DNA from: Oribacterium sinus
GTDB taxonomy: Bacteria; Bacillota; Clostridia; Lachnospirales; Lachnospiraceae
NCBI RefSeq assembly: GCF_014202695.1
Contig: NZ_JACHHH010000001.1
Span: 62,001-126,000 of the forward strand
Length of the DNA: 64,000 nucleotides
Direction of reading: 5' to 3'
Shown here in pieces: positions 8,761 through 16,745 of this stretch. A program made the position numbers and the translations under genes. Under the pieces are notes generated by a model. It ran no database searches. It had not been told where the DNA came from and saw only the letters and a program-made list of their open reading frames with translations. Numbering within the stretch: the first letter of the stretch is position 1; every line of letters begins with the position of its first letter.

Positions 8761-8829
8761 AAAGCACTTTATAGTATTTTGTTATCTTGTAATAGAGATA
8801 GAGTTATACCATAAAGTGCTTTTTATTTT
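8761..8829 (+). terminator. Terminator after the cupin gene
   Basis: AAAGCACTTTAT (8761-8772) pairs with ATAAAGTGCTTT (8811-8822), followed by a T-rich tail. It may also work for the leftward gene ending at 8865. Confidence 0.65.
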
Positions 8830-8864
8830 ATACAGTCATTCTTTGTGAATATACCTTTTCTATT

Positions 8865-9182
8865 TTAGATAATATAAAGTCTTGTATCTTTATCTCTAAC
8901 AAACCCCCAATTTATTTTACGCCTATATGCGTAATCCTTAAAAGCATAGAATTTATTTTCGATTTGCTCATCAATATTTTCCAGCTGACCTTTCTTTACC
9001 ATATCCTTAAGTTTCCTTGAATTAGTTTTTCTTTTTTCACTAATATAATCTGCAAGTGGTTGGCTTTTTTCATCGGCATCTTCTATAATCTTTTTCATAG
9101 CTTTTAAAATAGCCTTTGCTGAATACTGAGCCACTTTTATCTCAATATTTATAGCCTTATTATTAACTTCATCATTTACCAT
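8865..9182 (-). CDS. PcfB/DUF3801-like conjugation protein, probably C-terminally truncated
   Basis: A 105-residue soluble protein. It resembles the PcfB (DUF3801) family of conjugative elements: VAQYSAKAILKAMKKIIEDA (about 17-36), then a helical linker, then a YRRKINWGFVRDKDTR segment matching the beta-strand region of that family. Family members usually continue with another strand and tail. Here the frame stops right after RLYII, so the 3' end looks cut. AAAGGAGGT precedes the ATG. No relaxase, coupling protein or integrase is present, so it is best read as a leftover of an integrated conjugative element. Confidence 0.5.
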   Translation of the reverse strand: MVNDEVNNKAINIEIKVAQYSAKAILKAMKKIIEDADEKSQPLADYISEKRKTNSRKLKDMVKKGQLENIDEQIENKFYAFKDYAYRRKINWGFVRDKDTRLYII

Positions 9183-9204
9183 ATAGGTGACCTCCTTTCC
9201 GGTA

Positions 9205-9242
9205 AAAATAAAAAAGCGGCCCAGACTTTTACATCTGAACCG
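9205..9242 (-). terminator. Terminator of the XRE / Fe-S protein operon
   Basis: On the minus strand CGGTTCAGA pairs with TCTGGGCCG (9234-9242 with 9217-9225), including two G-U pairs, and is followed by GCTTTTTTATTTTT. It is a standard rho-independent terminator between this operon and the PcfB-like gene. Confidence 0.75.
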
Positions 9243-9302
9243 TTAAAATTTTAATTCTATAGTTTTTTATTATTTTTAATTTTATTACTGTTGTGACGTA
9301 CT

Positions 9303-9824
9303 TTATAAATTATGTTTCGCAAACTTTTGTTTGCTTTTTAATGCCTTATTGATGGTTTCTTGAATAAAAGGACTACAGCATTTTCCCAAAGGATTGTTAA
9401 TTTCGCACTTTCCATTTTTCATTGCCCCTGTAAGTCTAATAATATCTTTAATATTCTTTGCACCATCATCTAAAACAGCGTTTATAATTTGTTGCTCTGT
9501 AACTTGGTTGCAATAGCATATATATTTGGGATTTGCATCCTTTTTAAACCATATAGGAACTTTTACATCTCCCTTATAAAAAACTCTTTCATTGTTTAAG
9601 TTATAATACACGACATCACAATCTTCATTCATACATAAATAGTAAGTTTCTTCATCTACAACCTTTCCCATAAGGTTTTCTGATACCATATGCTTTACAG
9701 TTATATTCTTAACCTTTTCTCCTCTTTTGTGACATTTGGGGCAATTTGCTTTTTCTTCCACTGTACCAGTGGTTTTTTGTATTGAACCTCAGCAAGATTG
9801 ACTTATCTTATTTTCTTGACTCAC
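9303..9824 (-). CDS. CopZ-type Fe-S metallochaperone, candidate selenoprotein (in-frame TGA)
   Basis: Read from the GTG at 9824 (AAGGAGG 8-9 nt upstream), the frame is MSQENKISQSC, TGA (9789-9791), GSIQKTTGT, then 152 more residues. The main part carries CPKCHKRG, a CMNEDCDVVYY segment, CYCNQVTEQQI and NPLGKCCSPF. This is the cysteine pattern of the zinc/[2Fe-2S] N-terminal domain of Archaeoglobus CopZ and related metallochaperones. From memory, related proteins begin with a Cys-Cys pair, so the TGA would replace the second Cys by selenocysteine. A hairpin with G at the first loop position lies 16 nt past the TGA. The alternative is a nonsense mutation with restart at GTG 9761, but that codon has no ribosome site. 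It is in an operon behind the XRE regulator, 36 bp downstream of it. Confidence 0.65.
9758..9772 (-). promoter_or_regulatory. Candidate bacterial SECIS hairpin
   Basis: In the mRNA, CCACUG, loop GUA, CAGUGG forms a perfect 6-bp stem. The stem starts 16 nt and the loop 22 nt after the in-frame UGA at 9789-9791. Bacterial SECIS elements have the apical loop about 16-37 nt after UGA with a G in the first two loop positions, and both conditions are met. The stem is short, so chance is possible. Confidence 0.5.
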
Positions 9825-9860
9825 TTTATTTCCTCCTTTCTAAAAAATATTTTCTTCATT

Positions 9861-10073
9861 TTATTCCACCTCATTTCTATGAATTTCTATAACATCTTCA
9901 ATTCTGCAATCCAATGCCAGGCAAATCTTTTCTAATGATTCTAAGTTCACATAAGAGTTTTTGCTCATTCTAGAAACTATGTTACTTGTTATGTTTGCAG
10001 CTCCTTTTAAGTCTTCTTTGTTCATTTCTCTTTCTACCAATAAGTGCCATAATGGTTTATAAGAAATTGCCAT
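9861..10073 (-). CDS. XRE/Cro-type small transcriptional regulator
   Basis: A 70-residue protein made almost entirely of a Cro/C1-type helix-turn-helix of the YozG kind: LWHLLVEREMNKEDLKGAAN at 8-27, recognition helix region TSNIVSRMSKNSYVNLESLE at 29-48, and LDCRIEDVIEI at 54-64. AAGGGG lies 9 nt upstream of the ATG. It is first in a two-gene operon with the metallochaperone-like protein, which suggests metal- or redox-linked control. A perfect 9-bp inverted repeat overlaps its promoter, so autoregulation is likely. Confidence 0.8.
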   Translation of the reverse strand: MAISYKPLWHLLVEREMNKEDLKGAANITSNIVSRMSKNSYVNLESLEKICLALDCRIEDVIEIHRNEVE

Positions 10074-10108
10074 ATTATTACCCCTTATCCGTTTTATTGT
10101 TAAGATAT

Positions 10109-10149
10109 ATTATATCATAAATAGGCTGATAAGTCACTTTAGCCTATTT
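10109..10149 (-). promoter_or_regulatory. Promoter with overlapping operator for the XRE operon
   Basis: On the minus strand GTGACT (10132-10137), 17-bp spacer, TATAAT (10109-10114). The inverted repeat AAATAGGCT (10119-10127) / AGCCTATTT (10141-10149) brackets the -35 box and the spacer. This is a good position for repression by the XRE protein. Confidence 0.65.
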
Positions 10150-10238
10150 TATACTTGTGCTTGCGTTAGTATTTATTGAGATAGTCCTTGTTTTTTTCCT
10201 TGTCCCACTTGGAACTGCTCCAAATCCCTGAACCATAG

Positions 10239-10455
10239 AGCAGTGAAGAACTGTAAGAATTCCAAAGCTGAAGCGATTGATGCAGTATGGGCCTGTAAAA
10301 GGGGCAATCTGAGCCCGTCGGTACTTGCGAAAAACACAGAAACTGTATTTTTCGCTTAGTATCCGCTACGAGGCGAGGTTAGCGGGAGCGTGCCCCACTT
10401 ATAGGCCCATACTGCATTAGGGCGTGGCTCTATATCGCTTATAGTTCTTCGCTAC
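10239..10455 (-). repeat. Dispersed hairpin element, copy 2 (most complete)
   Basis: The core is 10301-10396, and read on the minus strand it is nearly identical to copy 1. The outer stem pairs ATGCAGTATGGGCCTGTAA (10280-10298) with its near-complement at 10399-10417. A further outermost pairing is AGTGAAGAACTGTAAG (10242-10257) with CTTATAGTTCTTCGCT (about 10438-10453). It occupies most of the gap between the XRE operon promoter and the pth promoter. It contains no open reading frame of note. Confidence 0.8.
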
Positions 10456-10467
10456 GAGGCTTCCACC

Positions 10468-10496
10468 TTGATTCGTTTGCAAAAACCCTCTATAAT
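10468..10496 (+). promoter_or_regulatory. Promoter for pth-mfd
   Basis: TTGATT (10468-10473), 17-bp spacer, TATAAT (10491-10496), about 46 bp ahead of the pth start and directly after hairpin element copy 2. Confidence 0.7.
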
Positions 10497-10542
10497 ACGC
10501 CTTGTGCTTTAATCGAGCTTAAGAATAGAGAGAGGGAAGAAA

Positions 10543-11136
10543 ATGTGGTTAATTGCAGGATTAGGGAATCCGGAGAAAAAATATGTGGGCACAAGACACA
10601 ATGCCGGTTTTGCGGTGATTGATGTGCTTTGTAAGGAGCTGGGAAACCTGTCTTTGGAAAGCACAAAATTTCGTGGTGCCTATACCAAGACCAGAATCGG
10701 CAGCGAAGAGGTACTTCTTTTAAAGCCCCTAACCTATATGAACCTTTCCGGGGAATCCATCGTGCCTCTGGCTCAGTATTTTAAGATTCCCAAGGAGCAG
10801 ATTTTGGTGCTTTCCGATGAGATTTCCTTTGCCCCCGGAGACATTCGCATCCGAAAAAAGGGCTCTGCCGGAGGGCATAATGGGCTGAAAAATATTATCG
10901 CCCACCTCCACAGTGAAGAGTTTCCCAGAATCCGTTTAGGGGTGGGTGCCAAGGGAGAGAAGGAAGATCTTGCCCACCATGTGCTTTCTCCATTTTCCAA
11001 GGCGGAACAGGCGGAGATGGAAGATGCCTATGAGAGAGCGGCAAAAGCCTGCATTGCCATTGTGGAAAAGGGCATTGATCAGGCTATGAACGAGTTCAAC
11101 CAAAAGAAGAAGGGAAAGGAAGAGGCTGATGCATAA
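10543..11136 (+). CDS. pth: Peptidyl-tRNA hydrolase
   Basis: A 197-residue cytosolic esterase that recycles peptidyl-tRNAs released from stalled ribosomes. The family signature is clear: LIAGLGNPEKKYVGTRHNAG at residues 3-22 with the catalytic His in TRHNAG, LLKPLTYMNLSG at about 65-76, and GSAGGHNGLK near 107-116. A Lys-rich tail ends the protein. GAGGGAAG precedes the ATG. It overlaps mfd by 8 bp, a conserved Firmicute pairing, and is probably transcribed from the promoter at 10468. Confidence 0.95.
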   Translation: MWLIAGLGNPEKKYVGTRHNAGFAVIDVLCKELGNLSLESTKFRGAYTKTRIGSEEVLLLKPLTYMNLSGESIVPLAQYFKIPKEQILVLSDEISFAPGDIRIRKKGSAGGHNGLKNIIAHLHSEEFPRIRLGVGAKGEKEDLAHHVLSPFSKAEQAEMEDAYERAAKACIAIVEKGIDQAMNEFNQKKKGKEEADA

Positions 11137-14100
11137 TCTGGAAAAAATGCCGGAGGAGGGCATTCTTCTACCGAAAAATCCGGCGAGTAAAACCCGGATT
11201 TTTTTTGAACTTACGGAGGCTTTGGAAAAGAAGGAGCCCTTGTTTGTGGAGGGAATTTCTGACTCCCTAAAGTCTCTTTTGGCTCTTTGCTTTAGGGGAA
11301 AATGGATTCTTTACCTTTGTAAGACGGAGGAGCGGGCAAAGGAGATTTTGCAGGACGGTAAAATCTTTGCGGAGAATTGCCTGCTTTTTCCGGCGAAGGA
11401 CTACCTTTTTTATAAGGCAGATACCAGAGGAAACTATATCAGTAGAGAGCGAAGTGAGTGCCTTAGGCAGCTGGTGGAGGAGGAAGAGGGAGTGCTGGTG
11501 ACCACTCTTCCGGCAATGCTGGAAAAGTTGGAGGGAAAAAATGCCTTCCGCCAGGCGGTGTTTACGGTGCAGCTGGGACAGACTCTTTCTCTGGAGAGTT
11601 TGCAAGACAGTCTTCATTCCCTTGGATATCAAAGGGTGGACCAGGTGGAGAGCAGAGGAGAGTATTCCCTTAGGGGAGGAATCCTGGATGTCTTTTCCAA
11701 CCAAATGGAGGAGCCCCTTAGAATAGAATTTTTTGATGATGAGGTGGACAGCCTTCGGTATTTTTCTTTGGAAAGCCAGCGTTCTTTGGAACAGGTGGAG
11801 GAAGCCAATATTTACCCGGTGTCCGAGCAGGGAAAGCCCTCTTCCTTAAAGGCTTTTTCTCTTTTGGATTATCTTCCTAAGGATTGTCTGGTGATTGTGG
11901 ATGAGCCGGTGCGGGTTTTGGAAGAGGGAAAAAGGGTAGAGGAGGAATTTATCGCCTACTTTTCCCAAAGGGCTGAAGCGGAAGCAAATCAGGAAAAGGA
12001 TCAAAGGCCATTAGACCTTTTCTCTGTGAGGACTCTCATGGAGGAATGTGCTTCCCGCCCCATCTTCTTCTTTTCAAGCCTTGGAGGCATTTCCGAATGG
12101 AGTGAGGTCTTTAAAGAACCGCTAAAATCCATTTCTTTGGAGTGCAGAGAAATCCCCTTTTACGGTAAGCAATTTGCCCAGTTTAAAGGGGATATGGAAA
12201 AGTATAAGAAGGAGAAGGTGCGGATTTCTTTGTATTCTCCTTCTCAAAGCAGAGCCTCTCGTCTGGCGGAAGAGCTAAGAAAGGAGGGGCTTTCCGCCTA
12301 TTGTCCGGATAGACTGGCCGAAGACAGGGAAGAGGGAGAGGACACGGAAAATGCGGGAAGCATAAGGGTATTGCCCCGGTATCTTCGAAAAGGCTTTTAT
12401 TTACCTAAGGAAAAGCTTCTGGTAATGACGGAGCAGGACCTATATGGGCAAAGTCTTGCAGGAAGAAAACGTCGGAAGAAAAAGCAGGTGGAAAGTCTCC
12501 ATATCGGTTCTTTGACGGAGCTCCATAAGGGAGATTATGTGGTGCATGAAAGCCACGGTATCGGCATTTACGAGGGCATTGAGCGAATCGTAACGGACGG
12601 CGTCAGCAAGGACTATTTAAAGATTCTCTACGGAGACGGGGGGAATCTGTATTTGCCGGTAAATAAATTGGACGGTATTGAGAAATATGCCGGAAAGGAG
12701 GCAAAGGCTCCTAAATTAAATCGCCTAAACGGTTCAGAATGGCAGAAAACCAAGTCTAAGGTTAAGGGTGCGGTGCGGGAAATCGCCAAGGAGCTTTTGG
12801 CTCTCTATGCCAAGAGGCAGGAAGAGAGAGGCTATCCCTTTGGAAAGGATACGGTTTGGCAAAGAGAATTTGAGGAGGCCTTCCCCTACGAGGAAACCGG
12901 AGATCAGCTTCTGGCTATTGAAGCCACCAAGGAAGACATGGAAAGTGAGAAAATCATGGACCGGCTGGTTTGTGGGGATGTGGGTTACGGAAAGACGGAA
13001 ATAGCGCTGCGGGCAGCCTTTAAGGCGGTGCAGGACTCCAAGCAGGTGGCCTACCTTTGCCCCACCACCATTTTGGCCCAGCAAATCTACAATGGCTTTG
13101 TGGAGAGGATGAAGGGCTTTCCGGTGGAAGTGGGAATCCTTTCCCGTTTTCAAAGCCAAAAGGAAGTCCATAAGACCCTGGAACAGCTTGCCAGCGGAAG
13201 AATTGATATCTTAGTGGGAACCCATAGATTACTTTCCAAGGATGTGCATTTTAAAAATCTGGGGCTCTTGGTGGTGGATGAGGAACAGCGCTTCGGGGTA
13301 CAGCATAAGGAGCGCATCAAGTCCTTAAAGGAAAATGTGGATGTGCTTACCCTTTCCGCAACCCCTATTCCTAGAACTCTCCACATGTCTTTGGTGGGTA
13401 TTCGAGACCTTTCTATCCTGGAGGAAGCTCCCATGGATAGACTTCCCATCCAAACCTATGTGATGGAAGAGGAGGAAGGCACCATTCGGGAGGCTATTTC
13501 CAGAGAGCTTCGGCGAAACGGTCAGGTTTACTATGTGCATAATCGGGTAAAAAGCATAGAGGATACGGCGCTTCGCCTGCAAAAACTGCTTCCGGAGGCT
13601 AGAATTGCTTATGCTCACGGGCAGATGGGAGAGAAAGAACTGGAAGAAATCATGCTTTCCTTTATTGCCGGAGAAATAGATGTACTGGTATCCACCACCA
13701 TTATCGAAACCGGACTGGATATTCCCAATGCCAATACCCTGATTATTCAAGATGCGGATAAGATGGGGCTTTCCCAGCTTTACCAGATTCGAGGCAGGGT
13801 AGGAAGATCCAACAGAACCTCCTATGCATTTTTACTTTATAAAAAAGGAAAAAGCCTTACGGAAGAGTCGGAAAAGCGCTTAAAGGCTATCCGGGAATTT
13901 ACGGAGCTGGGCTCCGGAATTCGTATTGCTTTAAGAGACCTGGAAATCCGCGGGGCGGGAAATGTGCTGGGAGCAGAGCAGCACGGCCACATGGAGGCGG
14001 TGGGGTATGAGCTCTATACCAAGCTGCTTCGCCATGCGGTGCTTTTGGAAAAGGGAGAAAAGCAGGAAGAGGAGGACTTTGAAACCCAGCTGGATGTGGA

Positions 14101-14545
14101 TTTGGACGCTTTTATTCCGGAAAACTATATGGAAAATGAGGAACAGAAGCTGGAGGCTTATCAAAAGATTGCCTTACTTAGCAGTGAAGAAGAGAAGATG
14201 GATTTGGAGGATGAGCTGACAGACCGTTACGGTGACCTGCCCTATCAGGTGGAAAATCTCTTCCAGGTGGCAAGCCTTCGAAATTTGCTTCATAAAATAG
14301 GGGTAACGGAGTGCAAGATCAAGAGGGGAGAAATTCACTTTTTATTCTTCCCTAAGGCGAAAATCAATACCGCTGCCATTCCTGCCTTGATTTCCGAGTC
14401 CCGGGGGGAGATTCGTTTTGTAAATGGAGAGAGTCCCAAGCTTTTATATAAAAAGAAGAATTTGCGGGATTTGCCTAAGATACAGGAAAGCATGGAAAAA
14501 GCAAAGGAAATAGCAGAAGCCCTGCTTCTCCCACTTTCCCCTTAA
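11129..14545 (+). CDS. mfd: Transcription-repair coupling factor
   Basis: A 1138-residue ATP-dependent translocase that removes stalled RNA polymerase and recruits UvrA. The visible order is: UvrB-homology region (RGGILDVFSNQMEEPLRIEF near residues 182-201), RNA polymerase-interacting/CarD-like domain (HKGDYVVHESHGIGIYEG near 468-485), and helicase motifs GDVGYGKTEIA (Walker A, about 617), DEEQRFGV (about 716), TIIETGLDIPNAN and QIRGRVGRS (about 855-893). A C-terminal TRCF domain completes it. The length is normal. It is translationally coupled to pth by an 8-bp overlap. Confidence 0.96.
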   Translation: MHNLEKMPEEGILLPKNPASKTRIFFELTEALEKKEPLFVEGISDSLKSLLALCFRGKWILYLCKTEERAKEILQDGKIFAENCLLFPAKDYLFYKADTRGNYISRERSECLRQLVEEEEGVLVTTLPAMLEKLEGKNAFRQAVFTVQLGQTLSLESLQDSLHSLGYQRVDQVESRGEYSLRGGILDVFSNQMEEPLRIEFFDDEVDSLRYFSLESQRSLEQVEEANIYPVSEQGKPSSLKAFSLLDYLPKDCLVIVDEPVRVLEEGKRVEEEFIAYFSQRAEAEANQEKDQRPLDLFSVRTLMEECASRPIFFFSSLGGISEWSEVFKEPLKSISLECREIPFYGKQFAQFKGDMEKYKKEKVRISLYSPSQSRASRLAEELRKEGLSAYCPDRLAEDREEGEDTENAGSIRVLPRYLRKGFYLPKEKLLVMTEQDLYGQSLAGRKRRKKKQVESLHIGSLTELHKGDYVVHESHGIGIYEGIERIVTDGVSKDYLKILYGDGGNLYLPVNKLDGIEKYAGKEAKAPKLNRLNGSEWQKTKSKVKGAVREIAKELLALYAKRQEERGYPFGKDTVWQREFEEAFPYEETGDQLLAIEATKEDMESEKIMDRLVCGDVGYGKTEIALRAAFKAVQDSKQVAYLCPTTILAQQIYNGFVERMKGFPVEVGILSRFQSQKEVHKTLEQLASGRIDILVGTHRLLSKDVHFKNLGLLVVDEEQRFGVQHKERIKSLKENVDVLTLSATPIPRTLHMSLVGIRDLSILEEAPMDRLPIQTYVMEEEEGTIREAISRELRRNGQVYYVHNRVKSIEDTALRLQKLLPEARIAYAHGQMGEKELEEIMLSFIAGEIDVLVSTTIIETGLDIPNANTLIIQDADKMGLSQLYQIRGRVGRSNRTSYAFLLYKKGKSLTEESEKRLKAIREFTELGSGIRIALRDLEIRGAGNVLGAEQHGHMEAVGYELYTKLLRHAVLLEKGEKQEEEDFETQLDVDLDAFIPENYMENEEQKLEAYQKIALLSSEEEKMDLEDELTDRYGDLPYQVENLFQVASLRNLLHKIGVTECKIKRGEIHFLFFPKAKINTAAIPALISESRGEIRFVNGESPKLLYKKKNLRDLPKIQESMEKAKEIAEALLLPLSP

Positions 14546-14622
14546 AAAGAAAGAAAAACTATCAAATTTTTTACAAAAATAGAGAAAAAACATAGGAAAT
14601 CCATGGAAATACAAGGCTTTCA

Positions 14623-14651
14623 TTGACAGGAGAAAAGGAGAAAGTTATAAT
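14623..14651 (+). promoter_or_regulatory. Strong promoter for hup
   Basis: Perfect TTGACA (14623-14628), 17-bp spacer and perfect TATAAT (14646-14651). This matches the high expression expected for HU. Confidence 0.85.
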
Positions 14652-14663
14652 GCACTCGTATGT

Positions 14664-14708
14664 GGGGAGTTGTGCCCCAAGTAACAAGACTACGCCGAAA
14701 AATCGGCG
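14664..14708 (+). other. Two hairpins in the hup leader
   Basis: GGGG...CCCC around a 7-nt loop (about 14664-14678), and CGCCGA, AAAA, TCGGCG (14693-14708), lie between the promoter and the ribosome site ATGGAGGATG. They could stabilise the mRNA or control translation. I recognise no named element. Confidence 0.45.
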
Positions 14709-14725
14709 ATTATGGAGGATGAAAG

Positions 14726-14998
14726 ATGAATAAAGTAGATTTGGTTTCCGCAGTAGCAAAGCAGGCAGAGTTATCTAAGAAGGATGCGGGATTAGCAGTT
14801 GAGGCTGTTTTTGATGCCATTTCTGAGGCTTTAGAGAAGGGGGATAAGGTTCAGCTTATCGGTTTCGGAACTTTCGATGTTTCTGAGAGAGCTGCAAGAG
14901 AGGGACGTAACCCAAGAACCGGAGAGACTATGAAGATTGCTGCTTCCAAGGCTCCAAGATTCAAGGCAGGTAAGGCTTTAAAGGATCGCGTGAACTAA
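14726..14998 (+). CDS. hup: DNA-binding protein HU
   Basis: A 90-residue nucleoid protein that bends DNA as a dimer. The HU/IHF signature is complete: [20 protein letters not shown] at the N-terminus, [20 protein letters not shown] at residues 46-65 (the DNA-contacting arm), and [18 protein letters not shown] at the end. GGAGG precedes the ATG. It has its own consensus promoter and two leader hairpins. rqcP and divIC follow closely, so they are probably co-transcribed. Confidence 0.96.
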   Translation: MNKVDLVSAVAKQAELSKKDAGLAVEAVFDAISEALEKGDKVQLIGFGTFDVSERAAREGRNPRTGETMKIAASKAPRFKAGKALKDRVN

Positions 14999-15002
14999 TT
15001 TC

Positions 15003-15242
15003 ATGCGACTGGATAAGTATTTGAAGGTATCTCGTCTCATAAAAAGACGCACAATTGCTAATGAAGCCTGCGATACCGGTCGAATATCTGTTAACGGGAA
15101 AGTGCAGAAGGCTTCCTACGACGTGAAGGTAGGAGATGTCATCAGCATTCGTTTCGGAGAAAAAGCAGTAGAAGCCAAGGTATTGTCGGTGCAAGAGACT
15201 GTGCGAAAGGATGAGGCGGCAGAGCTATTTCAATATCTATGA
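15003..15242 (+). CDS. rqcP: RqcP, S4-domain ribosome quality control factor
   Basis: A 79-residue protein that is essentially one S4 RNA-binding domain: MRLDKYLKVSRLIKRRTIAN at 1-20 and RISVNGKVQKASYDVKVGD at about 28-46. The family (formerly YabO/Hsp15-like) works with RqcH and tRNA-Ala to add alanine tails on stalled 50S subunits. No obvious ribosome site is present. It starts 4 bp after hup and overlaps divIC by 4 bp (ATGA), so coupling is likely. Confidence 0.88.
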   Translation: MRLDKYLKVSRLIKRRTIANEACDTGRISVNGKVQKASYDVKVGDVISIRFGEKAVEAKVLSVQETVRKDEAAELFQYL

Positions 15243-15547
15243 GAAAGCAAGAGAAACAGAAAAGAAAAGTGTTTAAACATGGGGTTACTGTCCTGGGATT
15301 GTTCATGGTGGTAGCCCTTCTTGCTATTGTTATTTTTGTTCGAGGCAGAGAGCTTACGGAGAAAAATAAAAATTATCTTGCTATGGAAGAGAGTTTGGCT
15401 GAGGAGTACAGTAAGGAAGAGCAACGAGCTAAAGCTCTGGAAGAGAAAAAAGTCTATGTGAAGACCAAAGAGTATATCATGGAAGAGGCAAGAGAGATAT
15501 TTGGATTGCAGATGCCGGATGAGATTATTGTAAGGCCGAAAGAGTAA
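15239..15547 (+). CDS. divIC: Septum formation initiator, DivIC/FtsB family
   Basis: A 102-residue bitopic membrane protein. It has a basic cytosolic N-terminus, one helix (VTVLGLFMVVALLAIVIFV, about 16-34), a short coiled coil (about 36-70), and the family's C-terminal YIMEEAREIFGLQMPDEIIV segment. DivIC pairs with FtsL and recruits septal peptidoglycan synthesis. It overlaps rqcP by 4 bp. The yabP and yabQ genes often found between these two in spore formers are missing here. Confidence 0.85.
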   Translation: MRKQEKQKRKVFKHGVTVLGLFMVVALLAIVIFVRGRELTEKNKNYLAMEESLAEEYSKEEQRAKALEEKKVYVKTKEYIMEEAREIFGLQMPDEIIVRPKE

Positions 15548-15611
15548 AGACTGAAAGAGGAAAACCGTATGTCATAGTAGACTTTATCTATGTCATAGGG
15601 TTAGGATTAGA

Positions 15612-15650
15612 GAAAAGCGAAAGAGGAAGATTCTTCTTTCGTTTTTCCTT
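15612..15650 (+). terminator. Hairpin between divIC and tilS
   Basis: GAAAAGCGAAAGAGGAA (about 15612-15628) pairs with TTCTTCTTTCGTTTTTC (15631-15647), with a T-rich distal arm. It may attenuate rather than stop transcription, because the tilS start follows 20 bp later without a clear new promoter. Confidence 0.5.
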
Positions 15651-15666
15651 TGTATACAGGGATAAA

Positions 15667-16695
15667 ATGAGAAAAGGAATCGATACCGAGCTATTTTTAC
15701 AAGTGAAAAAACAGCAGTGGATACGGGAAGGGGAGCAGATTTTGTTGGCTCTTTCCGGCGGTGCGGATTCCATGTATCTTTTGTATTTTTTAAAGGAATT
15801 ACAGAACCATCTTTCTTTTTCTCTTAGAGCCATGCATGTGCAACATGGCATCAGAGGGGATGAAGCTGTAGAAGATGCCACATTTTCAAGGCAGCAGGCA
15901 GAGCTATATCAAGTGCCTTTTTTGGAATATACTTGTTCCGTACCGGACTATGCCGAGGAAAATAGGCTGGGAATAGAAGAGGCGGCAAGGACACTTCGCT
16001 ACAAAGCCTTAAAAGAAGAAGCCCTTCGTTGGCAGGCGGAAAGTGGCCGAAAAACTAAGATTGCCTTAGCGCATCACATGGATGATCAGGCGGAAACGAT
16101 ATTGTTTCATTTGATTAGAGGTGCGGGATTTTCCGGAATAAGCGGAATGAAGGCGGAAGAGCTTCTGTCAGAGGCCGGGATTACCCTTCTTCGCCCCCTC
16201 CTGTCTTTACGGAAAGAGGAGATTCTGAAGCGGCTGGAGGAAGTGGGGATTCCCTATCGGGAGGATAGTACAAACCGGGACAAAAGCTATGCCAGAAATT
16301 ATCTTCGTTTAGAAATTTTACCTGCTTTGGAGAAGATTAATGCCGGAGCGGTTAAGCATTTGCTGGAGGCGGCGGAGCTTTTTTCGGAAACGGAAGCCTA
16401 TTTTCAAGAAAAGGCGACAGAATGGATAGAACGATACGGAGAACGGAAGGAAAGCTTTACGGGAAAATGCATTTCTCTGTCTATTCCTCAATTAAAAAAG
16501 GAAAAAGCCCTTTTTCGCAGAGAAATTTATAAGGAAGCCATTTTCTTGTTAAGGGGCAATACCACAGAATTTGGGAAGCTACATTACCATGGAATTGACC
16601 GCTTGTTGAAAAGGGGAAACGGTGGAAGGCTTTCTCTTCCGAAAAGTGTAAAGGCAAGAGTGGAGCAAAAACGACTGCTTTTAGAAAAGTTTTAA
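15667..16695 (+). CDS. tilS: tRNA(Ile)-lysidine synthetase
   Basis: A 342-residue PP-loop ATPase that modifies C34 of the AUA-reading tRNA-Ile to lysidine. The pyrophosphate loop LALSGGADSMYLLYFL is at about residues 27-42, HVQHGIRGDEA at 57-67 and ALAHHMDDQAETILFHLIRG at 133-152. A substrate-binding C-terminal part runs from about 230. It is somewhat shorter than E. coli TilS, as usual for the short Firmicute form. It lies in the standard divIC-tilS-hpt order. Confidence 0.94.
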   Translation: MRKGIDTELFLQVKKQQWIREGEQILLALSGGADSMYLLYFLKELQNHLSFSLRAMHVQHGIRGDEAVEDATFSRQQAELYQVPFLEYTCSVPDYAEENRLGIEEAARTLRYKALKEEALRWQAESGRKTKIALAHHMDDQAETILFHLIRGAGFSGISGMKAEELLSEAGITLLRPLLSLRKEEILKRLEEVGIPYREDSTNRDKSYARNYLRLEILPALEKINAGAVKHLLEAAELFSETEAYFQEKATEWIERYGERKESFTGKCISLSIPQLKKEKALFRREIYKEAIFLLRGNTTEFGKLHYHGIDRLLKRGNGGRLSLPKSVKARVEQKRLLLEKF

Positions 16696-16745
16696 AATCA
16701 TGTAATCCGGAATTTTATAGGAAAATAGTAAATGGGGGACTCAAT

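Noticed and set aside
9303-9761. Metallochaperone starting at the internal GTG (9761)
   Set aside because: There is no ribosome site before it, and the upstream frame has a strong site, protein-like sequence and the expected Cys. TGA recoding or a recent nonsense mutation explains the data better.
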